From the NCBI GenBank assembly GCA_049999765.1, contig JBNGIQ010007426.1, positions 1 through 33,832 on the forward strand: a DNA stretch of 33,832 nt, given 5' to 3'. Each line of letters starts with the position of its first letter. Position 1 is the first letter of the stretch. The notes beneath the pieces were generated by a model that was not told the origin of the DNA, ran no database searches, and worked only from the letters and a program-made list of their open reading frames with translations. Both the position numbers and the translations under genes were made by a program. Of this stretch, positions 25,804 to 33,832 are shown piece by piece. Source of the DNA: Phaeoceros laevis. Taxonomy: Eukaryota > Anthocerotophyta > Anthocerotopsida > Notothyladales.

Positions 25804-28643
25804 ATGAGGTCGCAGATTGCTGCGAAGCAGGCGGGCAGCACATCTACTCCAAGCTCGGGCAAGGAGGATCCTCAAGGCTCGGGCAAGGGCAAGGCGAAGG
25901 AGGTTGTGTCGGCCATTTCCAGGAAACGGGCTTCACCTGCAATTTCTGGCCATGGTGACAGCCAGCCAGGCTCTCCTCGGGATGGTGGTGCCTCACAAGA
26001 CCCCTCCGAGAAGCAGATGCCTCCACACTACAGACCCATTTCTTTGCCGAAGCCGGAATTGTTTCCCGATCTGTTGATTTATGTGAGACCCGGGGAGGTA
26101 GTGCCCAAGAATGCTGCTGCGATTGCCATTCACCGCCTGGGTTTGGAGTTGCCTATAGGGCCAGACGGGCTTCTATCGATTTGCCTCATGCGGCCAGGCA
26201 GCTGGGCACCTACTTCCGATTTTGTTTTCGATGATTATGATGTTAAGTTGACTCCTGAACATTTTACAGCATTCGGCTTGCCCATCACAAGTATGGATTG
26301 TAGGAGTGCAAGGGCCATGGCTGCTCTGGGCATCACACCCATGTTGTTGTCCTATTTGTTTGGAGCTAGGCCTGGCCGCAAGGGTGGCTACAAGTTCGAA
26401 AACATCAAGAACAATGATGGCGAGCGGCATAAGTCCTTCATCAAATTTGCAACGGCTCTGCATGACCGCATTTTTGGGCCAAGTAGCTAGATTTGGCATA
26501 TGGAACTGAACCAGCAGTTCATTTCATGTGTAATTGCCAACATCCTTGGTTTCCAAGTGAAGTGGGGGAGTTTTGCTGTTCGTTCTTGGAATCAGAGGAG
26601 GGTAGCTGCTAGAAAGAAAATGGGGGCTCCTATTCCCAACCCGGTGAAGACATTCAGGCATCTCCTGCACTTGGATTCAGGCGGGGAAAGTACTAGGAAT
26701 AGTACTCTGAGTACTATTCCTTCTTGTCCCTTCATTTGTTGCCACATATGTGATACTTCAGGTACTCATCCATGTTCTTGCATGTTTCACAGATGACGAG
26801 GCCGTTGATGGTGTTGGTGAGCCTTCACAGAGTCTGCAGGTGGAGGCTGAGAGTATGCACAACGAATTTCACGGCACCAATCTTGAAGTCAAGGGACCTC
26901 AAGAAGAAACCATCAATTTTGATCCCCTCCGGCCATGTAGCATTTGTGAAGCTCATGCTAAGAAGTATCATCCCGAGTGGCTGCCAATGCTCAAGATGAC
27001 CACCATTAACCAGCTCCTGCGGATGACACCACCGGTGAGGTATACACACTTGGTGCACTTTCGATGCCAGATTGTGAAATGATTTCTACGCAGCAAGCTG
27101 TGGCCCTAGAGAACGAGCTCCTAGATGAGTATGTACCAGGAGATGCTGCCGATGAAGGTGGCTCACATGCTGAGTTTGCAATGCTTGATGCCATCCACAA
27201 TCCTTCCTATCCTGAGCCTCCTGCCTCTCAGTCTCCTAATCTTCCACTTCCAGACTTCATTTTCGTAGCCAGGGTACTCCTGTTTTGCAGTCTCCAGGTG
27301 TCCAAGGAGGTGTTGAAGTACCCGCACCTGAGCCTGCAGTACTTTCAGTGGGGGTTGAAGTACCTGACACTACACCAGCAGTACCCATGGAGGGAGTTGA
27401 AGTACTAGCTAGTACACCTGCAGTAATCACTGGTGGAGCTGAAGTACCCTCTCTGCGAAGTGAAGTACCTGCAAGTACCATGCTTGGAGCTAAAGTACCT
27501 GGGGGCCCAGCGCAAGTACTGGAGGTTGGTGCTGAAGTACTTGCTGCCTCACCTGGAGTACTGAAGGAGGGAGCCGGAGTACTAGAAGGAGCCGGAGTAC
27601 TCAAGGAGGGAGCCGGAGTACTCAAGGAGGGAGCCGGAGTACTCAAGGAGGGAACCGGAGTACTCAAGGAGGGAGCCGGAGTACTCAGGGAGGGAGCCGG
27701 AGTACTCAAGGAGGGAGCCGAAGTAGAAGGGAGCAGATGTACTTGTCTCACCGGGAGTACTTCAAGTGGGGTGCGAAGTACTGGCCACCACACCTGAAGT
27801 ACCAATGTCATGCTCTGAAGTACCTGTAGGAGGAACTCAAGTACTAGCAGTAGGAACGGAAGTACTAGCAGTTGTGAGTGCTTCTGAAGTACTCCATGTA
27901 TCTTCTGAGTCTGAAGTACCTGTAGATGTAGATGCAAAATGTGGGGATGAGCTTGTGGCAGGGTACTGTAGTGCAGTGGCCGGTGGTGGAGATGATGATG
28001 CTGAGTCCAGTGAATTGGAGCCCTCCACGGATGATGAAGGTAAAGATGTGGCTGCAGGTGGTGATGAGGTTGATGCATATGGTGCTGACGATGAGCCAGA
28101 AGAGGAACCTCAAGAAGAGCCTCAAGAAGAGGATGTGTTGATGTAGCGGAAGAGGATCATAGTGCAGGAGGTGATGACGTCAGCGTAACAGGATGCGTGC
28201 CAGATACCAAGGATACTTCCCCTGACCAGGATTCATTTGAGTCGTCCAAGCTCTCCAGCGACCTCTCGGATGGTAGCTCGAGTAAAGATGATACTAGTAG
28301 CAGTGACGACGATGTCACTATTGTGCCTAGGCCTCCTGGTATGACACCGACCCGTAACACAAGGAGTGGAATGGCTGGAGCAAAGTTGGTGCTGGTGAAG
28401 ACGGAGCCTGTGACACCTCCCAAACGGGTGAAGCTCTCAACAGGTAGTGCTGTGCTGGACACCACCCCGAAACGGGACGGGGACATCTTTTCCCTCAGTC
28501 AGAGGGATGACGATGGGCTTGCAGTTCCGACATCAGCAGGCCGAGGCCGCGGAAAAGGCAATAAGCGGGCAGCAGGCTTTGCTGCACCTGGAGGGTCTGC
28601 TGCCAAGTGTGGTCGGGGCAGGGGTGGGTTTCAAAATCGCTAG
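25804..28643 (+). pseudogene. Transposon second gene, unknown protein, interrupted
   Basis: I do not recognise this protein. From ATG 25804 a basic Ser/Lys-rich start leads into a folded-looking part (PELFPDLLIYVRPGEVVPKN, GPDGLLSICLMRPGSW, FTAFGLPITSMD). A TAG at 26488-26490 interrupts it, after which the same frame continues (IWHMELNQQFISCVIANILG). A plausible GT-AG intron at 26690-26792 joins in phase to DEAVDGVGEPSQSLQVEAES and CSICEAHAKKYHPEWLP; a second, short one may lie at 27035-27093. Next come VEVP/VEVL repeats and a seven-residue AGVLKEG repeat, then an acidic part (EEEPQEEPQEED, SSSKDDTSSSDDD). The tail is RG-rich (GRGRGKGNKRAA, CGRGRGGFQNR), like nucleic-acid-binding tails. Frame breaks near 27260, 27730 and 28135 mean this copy is unlikely to make the full protein. 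Confidence 0.5.
27556..27726 (+). repeat. 21-bp coding minisatellite (AGVLKEG repeats)
   Basis: About eight head-to-tail copies of gagtactcaaggagggagcc, one shortened to 18 bases. Unit lengths are multiples of three, so the seven-residue peptide repeat stays in frame. Each unit contains one AGTACT. Confidence 0.92.
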
Positions 28644-29877
28644 ACCACAAGGTGCGAATGTGAACAAATTCTTGTTGAAGATCTTTGATTGTGTGACTGC
28701 AAGCATATCCTGACATGACCGCATTGATGTTCTGCAGACGCTGCCTGGAGCCAAGCTGCTTTTTTGGTTTGTTATCGGTAGTCAGGCTAGTTGTAGTTGG
28801 CAGTCATGCTTTTTGTTTACCTACATAATCAAGTACATTTGCGGCTCGCAACTAGAGCGACATTTTGTTTTGGTTCAAGGCAAAGCTCCATTGGTTTTTT
28901 TTGGTTAAGTATTGGCTCCATGAAAATGAGCTCTTGTGCTTGTGGTGTTATAAGTAGCAAATTCAATTGTACCGAACAGTAACAACAGTACCCGCAGTAC
29001 TTGGAGTTAACTAATCACGCTATGTGCAGATAACTTGAATGGTGTTTTATGAACACCACCAACAATGAAATTGGGCAGCCCGCTTTGTGAAGTTTTGAAG
29101 GCGCCAAAGACACAAGCTGGCCTAGCCAGGACCACTGTCACAAACATGCGTAAGCTGTCCTGGACATGACCACTCTTACAATCATGCATTTTCTTTATGT
29201 GACCTAGACATGACCACTCTTACAATCATGCATTCTCTTTATGTGGCCTAGATATGACCACTCTTACAATCATGCGGGATTTTCCTAGACATGACCACTG
29301 TTACAATCTTGTGTTTTCCAGTCTCTCCTAGACATGACCACTCTTACAATCTTGTGTTTGCCAGTCCGATGTGAGTCCGTTTCGCATGCGGTCTTCCGCC
29401 AGAAAGCCACATTTTCAACCAGGCTCCACAAATCTGCCAAAAAGGCAGCTGGCCCTCTAATCTGCAAAAGAACTAGCACACGCAATCTCCAAAACATGTG
29501 CTGCAAATAATGCCGACGTCCAAGTAAAAAACAAAGCTGTAAGAAGCCAGTGAGGAATTGAACCCCAGCAATAACAATGCTGCTGCCCGATGCAGCCCTG
29601 GCTTTTGTAGTCACTGTATGCAGTAACTGTACGCCCGTCACTTCCTGCCATACTACAATCGTCTCCAATACCCTGAGATGCATATACAGCCATACTTACG
29701 CAGTCTAAGTACCATATAAAATCCAAACCACTCATACAAAATCCAAACCACTCGTATAAAATCCAAACCAGTGAAAATGAGCTTGGAGTTCAGCAAAAAA
29801 CGACATGCAAACATTCGACACTCACGAGAACTCAAAGTTCTGATCTCAGATACTATCCGCACATGCACTAAAGTACT
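28644..29877. other. Spacer between the 3' ends of the two transposon genes
   Basis: Non-coding; contains the tandem repeat at 29126-29361 and three copies of a short motif (tacaaaatccaaaccact and variants) near 29715-29775. ORFs here are not recognisable. Confidence 0.55.
29126..29361. repeat. Tandem repeat around catgaccactcttacaatc
   Basis: About six copies of (a/c)tgaccactcttacaatcatg or close variants, starting near 29126 (degenerate), 29163, 29209, 29256, 29289 and 29333, with spacers of unequal length (roughly 33-47 bases between starts). They lie between the convergent transposon genes. Confidence 0.85.
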
Positions 29878-32800
29878 CTACAAACCATGAGGGTCTATGT
29901 TACTCAAAATGTCGACCAGGCTATCCTCCCCCAATCGATAACGCAGCTTGCGGGAGCCAGCCTTTTTGCCGCGTGACACCACAGTCGTCATCGGTATTTT
30001 GATGCACTTCACCAAATGTGCATATGCATAAGCTTTGTCCTCCGTTAGCTCATACAGATTCCGTCCCTTGCGAACCTTGTTGTAATACTTGCCAGCAACA
30101 ACCGATTCACCTGCGTAGTATGTCTGCCCATACACATCAGTCACGTCCTCAGACAGCATGAACTTCTCCTCCAAACACAAAAGCAACCAAAAATCTTCAT
30201 CCGGGGAATCACAATTCACAGCGAAAGTATCCCCTATCCCAAGGGCATCAGAAAGCCTGTCATGATCACCAAGATGATGAACCAATGTCTGCGCCTTGTC
30301 CCGATCTGCTATCTGCAGTGCACTCAGATGGGCACAATGTGTGGGTTGCAACTCCATGAAGTCCCAGCTCTTCACATACGCCTTGTTCTCACATTCTGAA
30401 AATCTGTTTTGGCAGCAATAAGAGCAGAAACACGATAGCCCCCGAACATGCAAGTGTTCCCCACAGTTAGGATTGAAGCCGCGAATCTGGTGAATGTCTC
30501 GAGTGCCCATCACAGTTGCACAAGAATATTTGACCTGCCTGTTCACCTCAGTCGACATAATAAAATGGAAATTCCTCCTCACATCCCTGTGACCGCTAGC
30601 ACATGTTGGGGCTGCCGCGTCTCCAGCAGTAAGAGTCAGGAAAGCTATGGCTTGTGCTGCATTTTGAAGTACTACTGACTTCACACGCTTCTCTTCATGG
30701 AGCAGGAGCCTTTTCACTACGGCACCAGCACCGTCGTGCTCGTCCTTCCCATGGCCGCTTGCAAAAAAGGACTAGTTCATAATTTTCCCTGTCATCTCAG
30801 CATACCTTGCAACATGGTAAAATGGCATGGCTGCTTTGAATTGCGAGGCAGCCCCGTCGCTCCAAACCCAATGCTCTGTGTACTGCATACCTAGAGCTTG
30901 CAGCCATCGATAGTGAAACCTGAAACAGTGCTGCACAAAAAGTGTGACATGCAACTTGTCGTCTGAGATGTAGAAGTGATATTCACGAATAATGTGCCGG
31001 CTGCGTTCCTCTTCTTCTGCATCAATGAGGCCATCTGTCTCAAACTGATACGTTCCATCAAAAGCACCTCCACGAGTGCCCCTAGCATGCACCCTAACAT
31101 TAGACCCAGAGCCTGCTGCTATCTCCTCCTGGCTAGCATGACGGAAAGTGATTTGAACAAAAATCGAAATCTGCTCTGAATACCAGTACTCAGTTTGGAC
31201 CTCGGTCAATGGTTGGAATGTATAATTTTGCGCAAAGTCCACAATAGACAATATGACCCAACCAGGGAAGTTCTTCTTACAAAGCTTGAACATCAGATCT
31301 TGCCATTTCGCCTGGAAGTTGTGACGGACATACTTGGGCAGCTCTTGCTTCAGAAACTTAATGAATTCAGCTACTGGTGTCCGCCTGTGAGATAACTTAA
31401 GATGCTTTCCCTCCTTCCCAGACTTGGTTTTGTAAGTTTCGTACTTGTACTTACTCCACTTGAGCCTAGGTGCTTCAGGCCGTTGAGACAACTCTGCCTC
31501 AGAAAATTGCAGAACATCAATCCCACATTCAGGGCAAGTGCCCATCAAACATTGGAGCTTGTGGAACGCTTCATCATCAGCTTTGGGGCACACAATTTCT
31601 CGCCACAATGCAGAAACTGTTGGATATTGCATGTTGCCAGGCCTGAGTATTGCTAAAGCATCCCGCGACAACTGCAACTATACATGCCCAACACACTGAC
31701 ACACATTTCGGTTATCCTGGCGCTTAACAAAAAAAGGCTTGAACTTGTCAAATGCCCTTTTGCAGATCTTCACTTCCAGGTAACGCTCCTTGAAATTTAA
31801 GTACATCTGAACCTGCATCATCACACGAATGCAAGGGGTCAGCCGGAACTCCACATGGTCAGGACATGAAAGAAGAGTGATGAGACAAATGTGACACCAA
31901 CAAGGGCATTGCACTAAAATACGCCACAGGTACTTTCAGCACCCACATGAGGTAGTGACTGTTCCTGCAGGGTACTTTAGTGCAACGTACAGGACATGAA
32001 GTACTCGAACTGCTAGGGAAAACAAGTACTTGTATTCAAAACAGTACCTCTGAGTACTCGGTTCAGTACTACTTGGCAACATTTACTACTGGTTGAGTAC
32101 TAATTGGCAGAAATTAGTACTATCAGCAGTACTACTTGAGTACTATACGGCCAAAACTAGTACTTAAACCATGGTAGAGTACTAGTTAGTAGACAAAGGT
32201 ACTACATGTAACCCAACGAGTACTACATGTCATCCAACCAGTACTATGTTTCACCCAACGGGTCCTATGTGTCACCCATTGCGTACTACGTGTCACCCAA
32301 TGAGTACCACGTGTCACCCACCCAGTACTAACTGTTACCCACAAGTACTACGTGTCACCCCCAGTACTGAGTGTTACCCAGGGAGTACTGAGTGGCACCC
32401 AGGGAGTACTAAGTGTCACCCAGTGAGTACTAAGAGTCAACCACCCAGTACTGAGTGTCACCCACCCAGTAAAACCCACCCAGTACTGAGAGTCACCCAC
32501 CCAGTATTAAGTAAAATCTACCCAGTACTAAGTACAACCCACCCAGTACTAAGGAGAACCCACCCAGTACAAGAACCACCCAGTACCAAGTGTGCATTGC
32601 CAGGAGTCCTGAATTAGAAGGTGCTGTACTATCACTACTACAAGTTGTACTTACTAGCATGACACAGTACCCCAAAGCTTGCCAAGTGTAGTACCTCTGA
32701 GCACTGAAGGTAGTGGGTAGGATGTCTAGCCTTCGTCCCATCTGCCTCTTGAAAATTCACAACATCCTTCGCAGTTGGAGAGGGAGACGATTGCTCTTTC

Positions 32801-33477
32801 CAAAAGTCCATTACCAAAACTTTGGTTGCCTCATCCAACACATCAGATCGCCTCGGCCTTGCTGTTGCCCACAAGCCCTGACCACGTTGATCAATCAGCT
32901 TCCTCCGCATCATGGCCTTATTAATGTTGGAACGGTGCACACCAATTTGGCGGGCAATCTCTCTACCGAAGCCTTGTATCGTAGGGTCTACACACGCCGA
33001 AATGATTGAGTGTTTTGCAGCCAGCTTGTCCCTGGAATAACCTGGTCCACCGACCTTCACCAAGCTTTTTTGCACGTTCTCCACCACCAGCTGCCGGGCC
33101 TGCACCTCTCTCCAGCTAGCTGCATCAGGCGGAACTGCCCTGATGCGCTTCAGCCGCTGATGTCCACTTATTTTGGTCATGATCTCCACCTTGGTTGCAT
33201 CGTCACAACCAGCCAGATGCTTCTCAATGAACATGACACAGTCAAGAACCTTCTCCCTCTTCCTCCTCTCAGCCAATGCGGCGGGTGTTGCGCCTTCGCA
33301 GGCCTCATCCATTGCCTCAGGATCTGCATCAGGCACGGCTCTTGCAGCTGCGGCTGCATCTTGCATCAACCGAGCCTGGCGCCATCTTTGACGCTGGGCC
33401 TGCTTCTTAGACGCTTGAGCTGCCAACCGCCGGGCCTCAAAGATCGGTGACAATGCAAGTAGTGGCGGTCTCGTCAT
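29878..33477 (-). pseudogene. DDE-type transposase-like gene, two in-frame TAG codons
   Basis: Exon 1, 33477-32695 (261 codons from the first ATG, MTRPPLL), carries a helix-turn-helix-like segment (GFGREIARQIGVHRSNINKA) after an Ala/Gln/Arg-rich start. An 882-base intron (32694-31813) joins in frame to exon 2, 31812-29878. Exon 2 reads FKERYLEVKICKRAFDKFKP, a CxxxxCxxC cluster (CLMGTCPEC), and three blocks with candidate catalytic acids: VDFAQNYTF (Asp codon at 31239), WSDGAASQFK (Asp codon at 30858), and GHGKDEHDGAGAVVKR. A Cys-rich block (CFCSYCCQNRFSEC) follows. Unannotated animal proteins that I recall share the DF.xNY, SDG..xQFK and HGK..xDG.G blocks. TAG codons at 31680-31678 and 30774-30772 interrupt an otherwise open, conserved frame. 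The start could lie in an upstream exon. Confidence 0.7.
31960..32620. repeat. AGTACT/GTAC-rich minisatellite inside the transposase intron
   Basis: More than 25 GTAC words, mostly AGTACT, within about 650 bases. Between 32215 and 32500 they fall into a degenerate unit of about 24 bases (gtactacgtgtcacccaa-like). AGTACT is its own reverse complement, so a binding protein would see it equally on both strands. Confidence 0.92.
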
Positions 33478-33832
33478 GGTGAAGAGCCTAGGAGGCCTGG
33501 GAAACAACCCACAGCAAGAAGGTTAAGATGGAGACATAGAAGGTTTGCAGAAAAATTAAAATCTACACTACAGACCTGCGCCGATGTGCGGGCAGCTCCA
33601 CATTACCTGGCAGGGTGGATTGCACCTAAGCGCAAGAGATGACTATGGCGGCTGCAAGCTCTAGGCGGCTAGCTATGGCGACGAGGTCACCTTGCAGAGG
33701 GCGGGGAGCAAAGAGAAGTGAGAGTGAGGGAGGCGGCGGTTGGCGGGCAAGCCCTAACTCCCTGACAAGTGATTTCAAAATAACCGGGATCCCGCCTGAG
33801 TCACAGCGGGATCCCGCGAAAAAGCTATTTGT
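33478..33832. other. Upstream flank of the transposase gene with paired gcgggatcccgc palindromes
   Basis: Probable 5' untranslated and promoter region; a possible acceptor tttcccag lies just before the ATG, suggesting a 5' intron. Near the window end the palindromic word cgggatcccgc occurs at 33785-33795 and again within 33807-33818. This may be close to the transposon terminus, which is not resolved here. Confidence 0.4.

Larger units (their letters stand above)
25250..33832. mobile_element. Large two-gene DNA transposon (family not identified), right end probably beyond the window
   Basis: Two convergent genes, an unknown protein on plus (25804-28643) and a DDE-type transposase-like protein on minus (33477-29878), share the same AGTACT-rich sequence style and the same kind of decay (in-frame TAG). 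Direct repeats lie at the left (25328-25632) and between the genes (29126-29361). I could not find matching terminal inverted repeats, so both borders are approximate; the left border is placed at the start of the repeat-like sequence. Confidence 0.6.

Noticed and set aside
27257-28078. A 273-codon minus-strand ORF rich in His, Pro, Ser and Thr
   Set aside because: It is the antisense reading of the AGTACT-rich repeats in the second transposon gene; the APSLSTP repeats come from the 21-base minisatellite.
29126-29361. The repeat array as a CRISPR
   Set aside because: Spacers are short and uneven, the genome is a plant nucleus, and no cas genes are present.
26488-31680. TAG as a reassigned sense codon
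   Set aside because: Host genes in the window use TAG as a normal terminator (germin at 7514-7516 and the PPR gene at 11270-11272), so reassignment is not supported; decay is simpler.
32246-32617. A 123-codon plus-strand ORF with CHP/STEC-like repeats
   Set aside because: It is a chance translation of the GTACT minisatellite inside the transposase intron.

Overview
The window is nuclear DNA from a land plant. It carries plant housekeeping genes with short GT-AG introns of about 85 to 152 bases, a tandem-repeat PLS-type PPR gene ending in E motifs, a germin-like gene, a U2 snRNA-like gene, and a relic that looks like a microbial-type terpene synthase. The expanded PPR sequence and the terpene synthase relic suggest a non-seed plant (bryophyte, lycophyte or fern grade). 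I cannot name the species. One 100-base assembly gap (N) lies at 7629-7728.

Layout. Bases 1-960 hold low-complexity sequence and short tandem repeats. From 963 to 7516 there is a gene-rich block: organellar ribosomal protein uL3 (minus), the nuclear-pore WD protein ALADIN (plus, divergent from uL3), an SDR dehydrogenase of the glucose/ribitol dehydrogenase type (minus), and a germin-like protein (plus). From 7.1 to 19.7 kb lies a rearranged block. A segment of about 1.1-1.3 kb, covering the 3' half of a germin gene plus the 5' end of an eIF2B-delta gene, exists twice in inverted orientation. In copy A (plus strand) germin is intact and eIF2B-delta is cut off and replaced by a PPR gene. In copy B (minus strand) eIF2B-delta is complete and germin is a pseudogene. 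Broken PPR pieces flank both copies. Between them lie MITE-like inverted repeats (12.5-13.2 kb), a terpene synthase relic (14.7 kb) and the U2-like gene (15.05 kb). COG4, a Golgi tethering subunit, follows on the minus strand (20.4-22.8 kb). Bases 22.9-25.3 kb are repeat-rich and without a recognised gene.

The last 8.5 kb (about 25.3 kb to the window end) look like one large DNA transposon with two convergent genes. The minus-strand gene encodes a DDE-type transposase-like protein of a family I cannot name. The plus-strand gene encodes an unrecognised protein with an acidic/serine-rich middle and an RG-rich tail. Both frames are interrupted, and all three clear in-frame stops inside otherwise conserved reading frames are TAG. 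The word AGTACT is strongly enriched both in the 882-base transposase intron and in the coding part of the second gene.

The housekeeping genes do not form a pathway. The points most worth following are the U2 variant with a changed branch-site recognition sequence, the reciprocal germin/eIF2B-delta duplication that gave the PPR gene its upstream region, and the AGTACT-rich two-gene transposon.
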